Part shown: piece by piece, positions 1 to 11,878 of the stretch
Layout of the letters: the number at the start of each line of letters is the position of its first letter
Position numbering within the stretch: the first letter of the stretch is position 1
NCBI GenBank assembly: GCA_037355855.1
Contig: CM074758.1
Location: 8,777,001-8,841,000 of the forward strand
DNA: 64,000 nt
Source: Pseudo-nitzschia pungens
Lineage: Eukaryota; Bacillariophyta; Bacillariophyceae; Bacillariales; Bacillariaceae
Direction of reading: 5' to 3'
Made by a program: the position numbers and the translations under genes
Notes under the pieces: model-generated
The model's input: only the letters and a program-made list of their open reading frames with translations
The model's database searches: none
What the model was told of the DNA's origin: nothing

Positions 1-606
1 GACACAATGAGAACCCTCTGGTGGTGGAAACACTAGTACTAGTACATTTCAATGCCCTTGTGCTTGTATTTTTGTTCATCTTGTGTCAAAAGCACTACCA
101 CTACTACCTGCAGTAATTAGCCTGAGTAGCGATGGTTCCGGATGGATTCATTCCACCTCAGTCAGTCCCGAGCGATTAGACGTCTCTCTTTCTGCCTGTC
201 CGTCTGTGCGTAACACCACCCATCTCAAAATCAATCTAAAAATCTAAAAAAACTCGACGATGGATCCTTCCATTCCTTTCTCCAAATCGACAACCGAAAT
301 ACCGGTACTACTGATGATTGTTGATTATTGAATTGATCGCAACAAACGGTCTTGAACTGATTTCGATTGAGGAATATTCTTAGGACCTCAGCTCCGGACA
401 TCTGTTCGTTATTCTTTGTCTTCTTGGCTCTAACGAAGGTAGCAAGGAATCGCATCGCACCGCATCGCATTTCATCTCCGAGCAAGCAACAATTCGAGCA
501 GCATTCGCGACTCATCAACCACCAATCCGAGGAGCGTCGACCAAATTGGAACCGAAACCAATCCAATCCAGTTCCTGTTGTTGTTGTTGTTGTTCCTTCT
601 GCGATC
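1..606. other. Left-edge non-coding stretch
   Basis: No convincing gene is visible. The stretch holds short CAC/CTA-rich sequence and, next to the first gene, a short GTT run at about 577-592. Open frames here are extensions of the neighbouring gene or its antisense. The last few hundred bases are presumably the promoter and 5' leader of the pICln-like gene. Confidence 0.5.
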
Positions 607-1750
607 ATGACGACAGCCGCCGAGCCAGACATCTGGAACGTCACCCAGCACGATCCCGAGCGCTTCCCGTACGTGGTGTTGCGGGGAACTGCTGCCAATC
701 TGTCGGCGCTCCGGGGAACGGACGAGCACACGAGGTCCATCTTTTTCGAGGAGCGCAGCAACTGCGGCAGCAACCACGCCGATGCCGAAACGGAAAGGGA
801 AACCGAAAAATCGTCGCCATCGTCGCCAATGCTTCTCTTGGAAAACGCCCTCGCCGTGTCCGCAACCGTCACCACCGTGGCGGCAGCGGCGGCGGCTGCG
901 GCAATCTTTGGAGACGAAGCCCCGAGCGAAGATGACGACAACGACAACGATAACGATGACGTTGACGACAATGGAGACAACAACGAAAGTGGAAAATCAT
1001 CATCACCATCACCATCATCATCATCATCAGCAGCACAATCCCGGGAGGTGGCAACAACAGCAACAGCCACAACGGGGGTTCCTCCTCCTCCCGTTTCGGT
1101 CGAGGGAGACGTCTACGTGACGGGGTCGCAGGTCCTATTCGTGGCCCGGGACCGAGACCAGGCCGAATCGGACCTGGCGGTGGGAGCGGGGTGCATCGTC
1201 CTCCACGCGCTCACGGAGGAACCGGAACCGGCCATTTACCTGCAGCTGGCGAGCGACGGAAGCAACGACAACGATTGTCCCTTTGAGGTCACGCTGACTC
1301 CCCGCATCGGAATCGGAATCGGAACCGCCGGTGGAAGCGATCCCTGCCAGGACCTCTTCGACGCCCTCTGCCGGCTCATTTCCCTCCATCCGGCGGAAGG
1401 CGACGGCGACGGCGACGACGACGGCGACAATGGATTCTTTGGCGGCGGTTTCGTGGGGGGCGGCTTTGGGGACGACTGGGTCGGAGACTACGGGGAATCC
1501 CTCGGCGACTACCACGCTTTCGGCCGACGGTGGCGACGAGCTGGTCTGGGCACCGTCGGCAAACACCGGCGCCAACGCCAATGTCGCGGCGGGTGGAAGT
1601 GCGGCGACGGCGGAGGAACGCAATGCCATGCTGGAGCGCCTCGATTCCCTCCTGGTGGTCGCTCCCGGCCTGGAGGTCGCCGGGGACGACGACGAACGCG
1701 AATGCGAATGCGAACGCGAACCGGATGGGCAGTTCGACGACGCCGAGTGA
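607..1750 (+). CDS. pICln-like methylosome subunit (ICln / CLNS1A family)
   Basis: This looks like the pICln chaperone, which holds Sm proteins for the PRMT5 methylosome during snRNP assembly in the cytoplasm. The ATG at 607 opens a frame that carries a PH-like fold typical of the family: a strand reading VYVTGSQVLFVARD, then GCIVLHAL, a strand ending YLQLAS, an EVTLTPR segment and a helix DLFDALCRLISLHP. A long acidic Asp/Asn/Ser insert separates early strands. The C-terminal part (EERNAMLERLDSLL and the terminal GQFDDAE, matching the family's GQFEDAD end) lies in the next frame (+1) and stops at 1750. The two can be joined by an 88-nt GT-AG intron at about 1453-1540 or by a single extra base near 1450-1535. 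A plausible ~34-nt alternative exists but is unusually short. Family assignment is good; the exact structure is not. Confidence 0.75.
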
Positions 1751-2506
1751 GACGGGGACGGTGTGGGAACGCCCGAGAAAGGGAACGCCAACGGCAACGG
1801 GGAATAGAACGGAACGGAACGGAACAGAACACTACAGAAAACAACACACGCCAAAGTGAGATGCAACGCAATCGAGGTGACACGAGAAAATGGACGTGCA
1901 TACAACATTATAATACAGTCCTTCGTCCATCCGTTTCTTCCTCGAACAAATCTCTCCCCGACAAAGGTCGCTCGGATTCAATCGAAACCCAACCCGTATT
2001 CGTAGCGTTCCAATTGCACAAAATAAGTGAAGAAGGGGAGACGGGGAACGAACGGTTATGGGTCGATCCTTGTTTTCGTTTTCCGACAGACAAATGTCTC
2101 TATTGGCAGGCACAGTAGCGGAACACGGTTCCGCGTTGCGACGCCAATCACTACTACAAAAAGACAAACACGATAGTAATCAATGACGCTAGTAGTATCA
2201 ATCAATGAATCCATCAATCATCCACGAACGAACTAGGATAGTAGTAGTAATAGTAGTAGTAGCATCGAGTGCACGAAAATGCTGATGCGTAGTAACTTTG
2301 TGGGGTACTACTCATTTAGTACATGTATCGACAACCCATCGAGCGGAGTACTGGTGGTCCCTCGGCGTTGGACAATACCGACCGTGCTCTACCGTCTCGC
2401 TAACGATCACGACATCGATTCGTTTCCTTTCCCCGAGGGGTGCGACGAGTTGCCATCGCTCGGTCGGCTCCCATCGATCTCTCTCTCTCTCTCTGTTTTT
2501 CGTTTC
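1751..2506. other. Convergent intergenic region
   Basis: This lies between the 3' ends of the pICln-like gene and the light-harvesting gene. It contains ACGGAAC-type short repeats near 1805-1830, a TAG/AGT-rich stretch near 2230-2265 and a CT microsatellite at about 2481-2493. No gene is supported. Confidence 0.5.
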
Positions 2507-3760
2507 TCAGAGGGACGAGGCCGCCTCGGCGAGGGCGGAAGCCATCGCGTCGGCGGAGGGCGAGTCGGCGGCGGCGGCCGCGGCGACGGCGACGGCCCTG
2601 CCGATGGTGGGGGTGGTGGAGGAGGCGGCGACCATCACGAAGGGGGTTCCCCACTCGACCTGGAAGGGATTCATGGGCTGGCCGGAGTACGGCTCGGCGA
2701 TCCCGGCGATGGTCGGGAGGGCGCCGGGGATCTTGTCGGCCACCAGGAACCCAAAGATTCCGAGCATGGCCAGGCGTCCGTTGTTCTGCGGGGTGATGTG
2801 AGGTGATGTGATGTGATATGATGTGGGCAAGCAAGCAAGCAGGCGCGGGAAAGCGAGTTAGCGAGTGGGTGAGCGAGCGAGTAACATGGACAGAAAGTTG
2901 TGCAGATTTTTGAAAACAAATGCCGTGAGTATCGGATGGAAGCATAGAGAAGTCAATCCAATCGAATGAAGGAGAATCGAAGCAAAGTGAATCGAATCGA
3001 ATCGAATCGAATCGAATCGAATCGAATCGAATCGAATCGCGAGCCGGATTCCGCCGCGGCAACGACGAGCTTTCGATGCACCGCGCTCGCGAGACGCCAC
3101 GCGACGGTGCCCCTAGTAGCTAGTACTCACGATTTCTGCCAGCAATCGTCTCTCGCGCTTCTCGTCGTTCATCTTGCGGTTCCATCCGAAGGGATCGTAG
3201 AGATCGGGAACCCAGTGGACCGCCTTTCGGAATTCATCGAACGTCGGGTACTTTCCCGGCTGTCGGCCCTTCATGTAGTGGGGGAGGGCGGTGTCGCCGT
3301 ATCCTCCCATCTCGTCCCAGATCTCCAGAAAGGCAATCACCGTAAAAATCTGCCACTTGGCGTTGATGTCGATCAGATCCCACTGCTCCTCCGGCTGGAG
3401 ATCGGTGGAGGGAGGGAGGGCTCCGGCGAGGGTCTGGGGCCATCCAAAGACGTAGTTGGATTGGATGCAGTATCCGACAAAGGCGGCCATGGCCACGCGG
3501 CCGTGCTTGATCTCGGCCTGTCGAAGGAATCCGATGGTGGCTTCGTTCGATTGGTCCCAGAAATTTCCCTCGGCCAGGTTCATCGGGTCGTAGAATCCGA
3601 CGATGGGGTTGAGCTTGTCCGCGAGGACCTCGAGATCGGCCTTGGTCTCGTGCAGGGAAACTGACTGGGAAGACGACGACACCGATTTGGTACCCACAAA
3701 GGCGGAAGCGGATCCGAAAGCGGTGGTGGCCGCCACAAGGGAGAGGGATTTGAACATCAT
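2507..3760 (-). CDS. Fucoxanthin chlorophyll a/c light-harvesting protein
   Basis: A plastid thylakoid antenna protein that binds chlorophylls and fucoxanthin. Two exons (3131-3760 and 2507-2785) are joined by a clean GT-AG intron (donor GTGAGT, 345 nt), giving 302 residues. The ATG at 3760 starts a signal peptide ending in SASAF (residues 17-21), the diatom plastid-import motif. The first chlorophyll helix carries EIKHGRVAMAA (E83-A93). The third helix carries EINNGRLAML and is split by the intron directly after residue 210, which confirms the join. At about 300 residues it is longer than the commonest 200-residue FCPs because of an insert and an extended C-terminus, as in some diatom PSI-type antenna proteins; the subfamily is not settled. 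An upstream in-frame Met (3946) exists but the leader argues for 3760. Its intron holds a pentanucleotide microsatellite. Confidence 0.93.
2991..3039 (+). repeat. ATCGA microsatellite in the light-harvesting gene intron
   Basis: About ten tandem copies of the pentamer ATCGA lie inside the intron of the light-harvesting gene. A second simple repeat built on GTGATGTGAT sits next to the acceptor at about 2791-2824. Confidence 0.95.
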
Positions 3761-5648
3761 CGTGGTTGTCGTTGGTTTTGTTTGCTTGATCGTCAGTTGG
3801 GTGTGCAATTCGCAATCCGAGAGATTATGGGCAAACGATGTTTCTTTGTTGAGTCCGTTCGGTCCGATGGAATGCGGCTTCTGTTTCGGTTTCTGCTTTG
3901 GTACAAACCGCAACGTAGCTCTGCTTTCGGTTGCCAAGGAGATCACATTCTTTCATCGTTCAGGGTCTGGTCCTCATTGATCAGCTTCAACGATTCGATC
4001 CATGGAGAGATCCCAAGAAGATACTTCGAACGGTACCTGTTGACAATGCCGTTGTCGCTGGATCGGAAGGTTGTGTGTCTTGTTGAAGATCGTAAAGGTT
4101 GCAATCAACGTCGGCACTACACGGTGTGTACACACGGACAACATTGTTGCCATGCGTTTCTAACGATCTCGACGGATGCAGAAGAAAGCAACGTCACAAT
4201 AATCATAACTACGTAGTATGTAGCAAAATCATGATTGGACTCTTGCAGTGTTTAAAAATGCCCTGCTATATCATGTCTGTTTCCTGTTTTTTGGTGTTAC
4301 AAAAAGCGCACCGGTATGGATAATGGATACGGTAGAGAAAAAAAAACATTCGCAGTCGCTTTCGACATGAAACTCGTGTCCTGTCGTAGGTCCTCATGCG
4401 CTTTGGCACCCATCCAACACGTTCCTGGCATGCGGCGGGGGGGTAAGGTTAGCCTTTCGTTAGGTAAAAACCTTATCGCATCGTATGGTATCGTATCGTA
4501 CATGTGGTAAGAAGTTGAAGTGGGATTCATTTTACTAAAAGGATCTTTGATCTTTGGCCATCATGTTCTCGGGAATGGATTTCCAAAGATACGCCCTTCA
4601 TTTTAACCAAGTTTCCAGTTTGTTTTGTTCCTGCTGCCCCATTGGTGTGAAATTTTTTTTAATAATAATAGTTCTTGCTTGTTCTACTACACGTACCGTA
4701 CGAACCAAAAAAATTAGGGTCGAACCGATTATTGTATTATTACTTTATTGACAGTGATTCCATGCCAGAGACTGAACACTATTGTGAAGATTAAAGCTAT
4801 AGACAGTACGTGTCCCGAGATTGCCGCAAAAGAAACCGCAAAAAAGACCGCGGTTGTACTGTGTGTAAGAATGTACCGCAGATGAGGAGGATTCTCGAGG
4901 CTTCCTACTAGGAGTGAATTGATCGAACCATCATGCAATACAGCTGAAACCTGAGGTGAAAGCATCAAGGCAAACATTAGGCACTTCCTTGTCTGTTACA
5001 ACTAGACACGAAGTAGGGAGCACAGTCGACACTTGCTAAACGAAAAAGACGAAGCACAGTACGGAGGTCAAGGTTTTTTGCAATACCCATTGGTCGAGCT
5101 GCAATCATGTTGGAAACCTATTCAGAGCATTTCTCGTTTTCTTCAATCATGTGACCTGTCACCAAGTCGTATCAACACTACTTTTTTCCTTATTTGCTTC
5201 AATATGGTCGATCATGCTGCATGTATCTTTGATGCTTCGAGCGACGATTGAAATGAGCATTGTACCATTTCCATATCGATATTATTGATCGTGCGAAGTG
5301 AACCTATTACGGTAAGTAAGTTGACAACGATGTAGCGATCACAAAAAATGTCATCTCGAGATGATATCCCAATCCACATGAAACCAACTGCAACATGTGT
5401 TGAGCCATTCTCTTGAAAACGTATGATCTCCGGATTTTGATCTCAAAAACACGCCTTGCTTGTCAGAACGATAACAGTAGTCGTTGACAGCAAAATAATG
5501 AATTTCCAGGAAAACAATGAATAAATATTGAGACTGTAGGTTGAGATAAGTCGAGGTACCGGTGCTATTAGCAGCGAAAATCTTGGATCGACCACAAAGA
5601 TCCTGCGTAGGAATGTTTTTTGCCGGTCTCGGTTTAGCAATTTGTAGT
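3761..5648. other. Upstream region and gene-free stretch
   Basis: About 1.9 kb between the start of the light-harvesting gene and the 3' end of the MSH1-like gene. Base composition is more AT-rich than in the genes. Only short frames without coding character occur. The first 200-300 bases next to 3760 are the likely light-harvesting promoter, but no element could be identified. Confidence 0.5.
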
Positions 5649-8600
5649 CTAGTCCCTTAGGTGCCTGAGAGTCCTTCCGTCTACGATACTTTCAAGGGCG
5701 TACCCGGCCCGGGACAATTCTCCGATCAGGGCGCTCTCGATATATCGCGCCTGGCTCTTGTTCCCGACGGGAAACACAACGGTCTTGGAAAAAACCCAGG
5801 AGAGACCCTTTTTTCGGTGCTGCGACAATCTCTTAGCGATTGAATCCGTCTCTCCCACATAGTACCTGGCGACAGGAGGTGGAGACGACGACGATACAGC
5901 TACTGGTGGCAATAGCTGTATTATGTACACACACGATTGGTTCGCTAGGGATGCAGGGGGAAGGTGCCGGGGGGGAATAACGATGGACTGCGTGCTGTCA
6001 TTGGTCTCTTCCATTAATGCTGTGGCAAGCGATACGACACCGAGAAATTCCTTGAACCACTCGTCCTTGATTTTGTCGAAGCGCTCGCCAGTCAGTTCCG
6101 CATCCAAATCTTGCAACGCCTCGTCCTCCGATGACGGGACCGTACGTGGGTCTCCATCCTGCTTCCCCGATGGCGTGCCCGCATCCATCTCCACATCACC
6201 AGAATTGACACAAGGGGTTGTCCTTTCGGGAATGAACTGTGTAAGTTCCCTGGCGCGGCGAAGAATATCTTCCGGGAGACCGAATCGCTCCGCCGTCAAG
6301 AGTGCCATGGAATCCGTACACCGACCATCCTCCAGTTTGTGGGTCCAGGCGTAGGAAAAACCATCGCCATCCTCGGTACGATCGATCCGTATGCGTTTCG
6401 TCACGATCCGTTCCTTCCGCAGCGGAAGGTCCAGGACGTCGTGCAAATGGGTGGCAAACACTCCGCTCATTCCCGTCTCGGCCATGCGCTCCAGCACCGC
6501 TCCCGCCAATCGTGTGCCGTCACGGGGAGATGTTCCCCGTCCCAGCTCATCGACAAACACGAACGATCGGGGACCGGAACACCGAAACAGGGCCGCTAGG
6601 TCTCCCATCTCGGCACCAAAGGCGCTCTTGTCTTCGGTGGGGACGTCGGCGGAGGCTCCGCGCAAGAAGAGCGTATCGAACCGAGAGATTCGAGATTCGC
6701 ACGACAGCGGAGCGCACAGGCCACAGATCGTCAGCAATGCAGCGGCAGCGGTGGATCTCATCAGCGTGGATTTTCCCGACATGTTGGGAGCCGTCAGGAG
6801 AATCATGGAAGAGAGATCAAAGGTGTTGGTGACCGCTTTGGATCGGTGCATCCAGTAAGGATAAACGTCCACAAATTGTGCCTCGGACGAAGGATTGTCT
6901 TCGATGGTGGTTGCGAGTTGCCACCCCGCGTTTGTGGCTTTGACTGCGTGGTGAAAAGCAGTCGACAGGATCAGATTGAAGTGGGAGGATTGGATGATTG
7001 CGGGAATGTGACCGTCATCCTGCAGGTTTTGGGCGAGGTCCGAAAGAATGGACGCCACTTCGTTGGTAGCGTTGTCGCATTCCGAGACGTAGTGAGAAAC
7101 CGCTTGTTTCACCTTTTCGGTGGTCCACCGATTCGAGAGAACCTTCCCGAACCGGTCATACGGATGGACAAACTCCAACGAGTCATCCAGTCCGTCGCTG
7201 GGTTTCTTCTGCAAGGAAACCAAATTATCAAAGTAATTGTACTTGATCAATGCCTTGTTGCTTTCGTTGTCACCGATGAAATCTTCCCTCACAGCCTTTG
7301 CTAGCTCCTCCGAAGCGATCCGCACTCTCTGATAGGCATTCGCTGCTACGCTTTGTTGCACCCGGCCCCTCCAGGTCTTTTCGTTTCGCTCGAAAAACTC
7401 CTGGGGAATGTACTCGTGTCGACTCACAACGTCCGAGAGTGAGCCTCCGGTGGAAACGCAAGCATAGTCTTCTTCCACGTGAAAGGAGGAACTGACCACC
7501 GCTTCGATGGCATCGATGGCTTTCTGGCATCCTTCCAGCAGGGACTCTCGCCCTGCCGGCAGTCCGCTTTCGTGCTCACACATGTGCAACAGAGCTTCCA
7601 CAAAGTCGTTTGGAGTTTCGTTCGCCCGGCCGGCGGTTCCGTCGTCGCCGTCGTCGTGCAGTTCCAGAACGTATTTTGTGGTATCGAGGCTCTGGAGGAG
7701 TTCCCCGTACACGTTCGCGCCCGCCTGCCCGGCGCGAATCAGGATCAGGGACTTGCCCAGGTTCGGCACCGAAAGGGGGGGAAGCGACAAGGAGCTCTCC
7801 TTGTTGGTCAGGGTCCGGACCACCCGGGCCATGGACAGTGCCACGCTCGGGGGAGGAGGGATCAGCAAGTACCGCTCCAGAAACCGACGATTGGACGCGG
7901 GTGCCGCGTCGTCCAGGACGTGCCGGATCAGGGACGGGATGGTGGCATCGTCCATCAGTCCGAGTTGCGTGGCGGTTTCGACGTACAGAGGGTTGGTGGC
8001 GGTGGTGGATCCCATGGTCACCGTAAAGTCGGCCACCGAGGTCGTGCGATTGTTGCGGTTCGTTGGGGTTGTTGTTGCGGATTCCGCCGGTTGGGGCAGC
8101 TCGTTCCGTTGCAGAATTGCGTCCACAATCACGCGAACGTACCGATCCGCATCGGATTTCCCCGCCACCGGTTCCGGAACGAGGTGGGGATCGAGGATCT
8201 TGGTCCCCAACCGTCCCCTTCCTCGGCTGCTGCTGCTGCTTCCGGCGGTGCGACGCCGCGGCAAAAACGGAAGAGAAGGCGATCCCTTGAGCCGCTCGGA
8301 CGGCGACGGCACGTAAAACAAGGGATCGGCCGGTGGGTAGGCTTCCAGCCGGCAGGCCACCGCCTCGCTCGTCAGGCGCTCCGAATACCGCACCGATCGC
8401 TCCTCGAGGGAGACCTCGACGAGGTTGTACCCCGCCGCCGTGTGGACGATCCCGACGCAGGGCCGGGGCGGTGGGAGTCCGTCCAGCGCGTGCGAGGCAT
8501 CGTTCCCGTGGTGGTTGGAAGCGTCGAGCAACCAATTGTCGTAGAGGTAGGTCGGGGCCGCGGGAGAGACAATCTGGGCCAGGGATCGTTCCTTGAGCTT

Positions 8601-10485
8601 CTTCTTGTTGCTGTTGCTGTTGCTATTGGTGTGGATCGGAAGAGGCTCGATTTCTTCGTAGACCGCCACGGAGAATCCCTGGGAGGTCAATCCGTCGAGG
8701 GTCGCCTGTATGTTTTGTTTGGGGCATCCGGACCGGGCCTTGCCTCCCATCGGGTTGAGTCCCACGTGCTCGACCAGGAGGATGGCGTCGATCCCAAAGG
8801 TCTCGTAGAAATCTCCGCACCGGACCAACACCACGTGCCTCGGGTAGATCTCTTTCTGGTCCCGGCAGTATCCCAGGAATCCCACCCGCTTGCCCCGTTT
8901 CGGTCCTGTGTTTTTGCTATTGCTATTGCTATTGCTTGCTGCTGCTGCTGCTGGGGTGCCCGAAGCCGTCCGGTCCGGATCGTATCCCATGGGGCACAAC
9001 TCGGGATCGAGCTGCCTCACCAGGTCCCGGGCCACCGGCCGGTGGAGTTCCAGGAGCGGTTCTTTCCAGTAGGGGTCGAGTCCGCGGGACGACGACGGCG
9101 ACGACGGCAATTCCGTCGGCGCAAAGAGCTTGTCCACGATTTCTTCGTACGTCTCGGGCCGGGCTCGCGTCGGACGCCTGCGCCGAACTCGGTCTCGCGC
9201 CGACGCCGACTCGGAATCTCCGTTTCCATCGTCTCCCCGGCCGGGTGGGCCTCCTCGCTCGGGCTCTCCGGGATTCTCCGCGGCATCGGGAGGTACCGGT
9301 CGGGAACCGCCCGAGACCTCGGGGGCGATCGCCCCTTGTGGTTCTCCGAGCGTTCGCTCCGGCTGCCGCGCTTGTTGTTGCTGCTGCTGCTGCTGCTGCT
9401 GTTCGAGTTGTTGTTGTTGCTGCTGTTTGGACAATTCCTGGAATTCCAGAATGTACCGCGCCAGGAGCCGGCGGTCGTCGCTCAGCTCCCCGCAGGTCGT
9501 TTTCTGGATCCCCGCGTTGCGATTTGGTTTGTCGGTGTCGGTGCTCTTGCTCTTGTTCTTGCCCCCTCCCGCGCGCCACGTCCTCGAGGATCTTCCGGGT
9601 GCAGGATCGGACCTCCCCAAAGATGGCCACGGATCGCTGCGCCGGGCTGTTGGGATTGAAGTCGGTCTTGCCACCGGACAGCCGGATCAGTTCGTCGCGC
9701 AAAACGGACAGCCGATGAGCCGCGTCGCGACGTTCATTGTTATTCTGATTCGTGTCGCGATTGACGGTCTCGTCGTCGCCGTCGTCCGGGGACGGGGACG
9801 ATGCGGGAGGTCGCATCCACAGGGACGTCCAGGTCGCCGCCGGCCATGCCGGGTGGGACGACGAAACGGAGGCGGAGCGCACGCGCATCGTCGCCGCCGC
9901 CGACAGAGGAGAAGCGACCGAGCGACCCCGCAGTGGCGGTTGGTTTTGGCCGAAGGATGCGGATCCGTATCCAGATCCGTATCCAGATCCGGAGTTCCAA
10001 CGACGCTGCCCCTGCCCCTTCCATTGCCCCTGCCGCGGCTCCAGAGGAATGGCACCGTCTTCCGCGAGTCCCCGACCATTGTGGCGGGCACGCAGTCGGT
10101 TGCAGGTACGCACTGCTGCTGCTCTTGTTGTTGTTGTTGTTGCTGTTGTTGTTGTTGTTGCTGTTGCTGCGGTGCGCTTCGTGGCATTCTTTGCCGCCGC
10201 CGCCGCCGCCGTCCGTGTCGCTGTCGGCGATCGGTGGACAAACGCCGCGGCCACCATCGGAGAGATCGGTGAAGACGACGACGACGAAAGAGCGAGAGAA
10301 CCGGTGGTGGTGGTGGTGGTGACAGCCGACCAATGAGACGAAACCAGAAAGGCAAACGCGGCGACCAACGCGCTCCGGTGGGAGAGCAGCAATGTTCTTC
10401 GTTGGCGGTGGCGGCGGCGGCTGTGATTCGTTTTGTTTTTTTCGCTGCTGCTGCTGTTGCTGTTTTGATGCTTTCGTCTCGTCAT
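5649..10485 (-). CDS. MSH1: MSH1-type MutS homolog with C-terminal GIY-YIG nuclease
   Basis: Mismatch/recombination-surveillance ATPase of the organelle MutS (MSH1/MutS7) type. Reading on the minus strand: an N-terminal leader with a hydrophobic stretch (LVAAFAFLVSS) and an AAAFVHR motif; a segment DFNPNSPAQRSVAIFG; Gln-rich tracts (about 9370-9425); MutS domain I (about 8650-8890, VRCGDFYETFG); a long core; Walker A TAPNMSGKST near 6780 with Ala replacing the usual first Gly; Walker B VFVDELGRGTS near 6545; and a GIY-YIG domain (about 5670-5935, YYVGETD then RLSQHR). The ATG at 10485 is preferred for the leader; 10494 is also possible. The N-terminal part and MutS body are in different frames. 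They can be joined by a 76-nt GT-AG intron at 9504-9579, or by one extra G in the G5 run near 9567. With the intron the product is about 1,585 residues. Confidence 0.85.
9370..9430 (-). repeat. CAG/CAA polyglutamine tract in the MSH1-like gene
   Basis: An interrupted run of CAA and CAG codons encodes two neighbouring polyglutamine stretches between the N-terminal segment and MutS domain I of the MSH1-like protein. A second Gln tract is at about 10105-10165 in an alternative frame. Confidence 0.9.
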
Positions 10486-11878
10486 GGAATGCATGAATCC
10501 ACAATGGTTGTGGTGTGCGTGTGTGTGCGTGTGCGTGCGTGTGTGTGTGTGTGTTGATGTGCCCGGGGTAGGTTTCTTTTCTTCCGCAATGGTGAATCGT
10601 CCGCCTCTGTTGTTTGGTGCTCCGCTCTGGGTGGTTTCAGTGTTCGGCCAGGGTTCCAAACAATAATATCATTATTTCTTCGGCACCGCGGCAGTCGATC
10701 GGCGTTTTGTGCTTAGTGCATTGTTAGACGCTTGTTGCCATCGCAGATGGTCGGATGTTGTCGGATCCGCCGTGGTTCCGTTCTTCCAATTCCAATTCCA
10801 ACGGGTTTTCATTGGCGCGCCATTCCTGGGCCCTGCCCAGACGATACGATTGTTTGGCGCGCAATTTTTTTCTGATTTTGAGATGAGATGATTGGAGGGA
10901 GGAGTGACCTGCGTTACGGGTACTGGTACAGTCATAAGCAGTTCTACGTACGGTAGGGTTACCCGACAACCTTAACCTTACCTGTCCGTCGTTGAGAAGC
11001 AGACGACCAAAACCGGTCGGGTCGAAACGGAACGAGCACCTGACTCGAGTCGAATCGAATCGAATCGAATCGAGTCGTGCCGTGTCCTTCGGCCCAAAGT
11101 CCGTACTATAGTAACCCGAACCCTTACAAGATACTTTTTTGATCGGGAACAGGTGGTCGGCGAACGGTGTGTCACCCATCATCACCCATCAAACTGCTAT
11201 CCAATTATTGCGCGCTTCGCCCGACGAGCGCCAGTCCTCTCCACCAAATGGTAGTTTGTGACGGCTCGTGACGGGTGGTTCGCGACGATGTTGTTATTAC
11301 TAAGTTACTTCGCACTTCTCTCTTGCTTCGCATTTGTTTGTTTCCTTTGGTTCTTCCCAACGGAGAGTTCTTCTTTTTCTCACGGTTCCGAAGCCGGGAT
11401 ACCTTTCTTCACCCATCACGACAAGAAACACTGGGATAATGATACGGTACGAGTGCGAGTACGAGTGCTACCGGTACTGTAGATTGGTTCCCATCCATCA
11501 CTCACGATCTCGAATCTCGTTCGAGGACGAGTACTGTTCTTGTACGTGACATCCGTACTGTAACCGTGGGTGGTATTCCTTCTTTGTTGTCGAAGTTGAA
11601 AGTTGTGCCAAGAATTTGTTCCGACTTGAAGACCATTATATAAAAGGGAGTAGTTGTACCACTACAAGTAATTACACTTTGCAACACAATATTGCACTTG
11701 TTGCTAGATTCTCACTCATCTGACAACAACACAAGCCAAGACAAGCCAAGACAAGTTTGTTCTGGCTGCTTCCAACGAAACGAAGAAAAAGCAAAGACCA
11801 ACAAGAACAAGTACGCTACCGTACCATTACGTAGATTAGATTCGATTCGATTCTCGATTCGTCGATTCCTCTTCCGTC
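10486..11878. other. Divergent intergenic region
   Basis: This lies between the divergently oriented MSH1-like gene and the gene beginning at 11879, so it should hold both promoters. It contains a GT/TG microsatellite (about 10507-10556), ATCGA/TCGAA repeats (about 11043-11075 and 11836-11858) and intergenic words such as AACCTTAC near 10970-10983 and TACCGGTAC near 11470. No gene is supported. Confidence 0.5.

Noticed and set aside
7479..9659. 726-residue open frame antisense to the MSH1-like gene
   Set aside because: The sense strand has all family motifs. The antisense frame is open because of GC-rich third positions and has no motif of its own.
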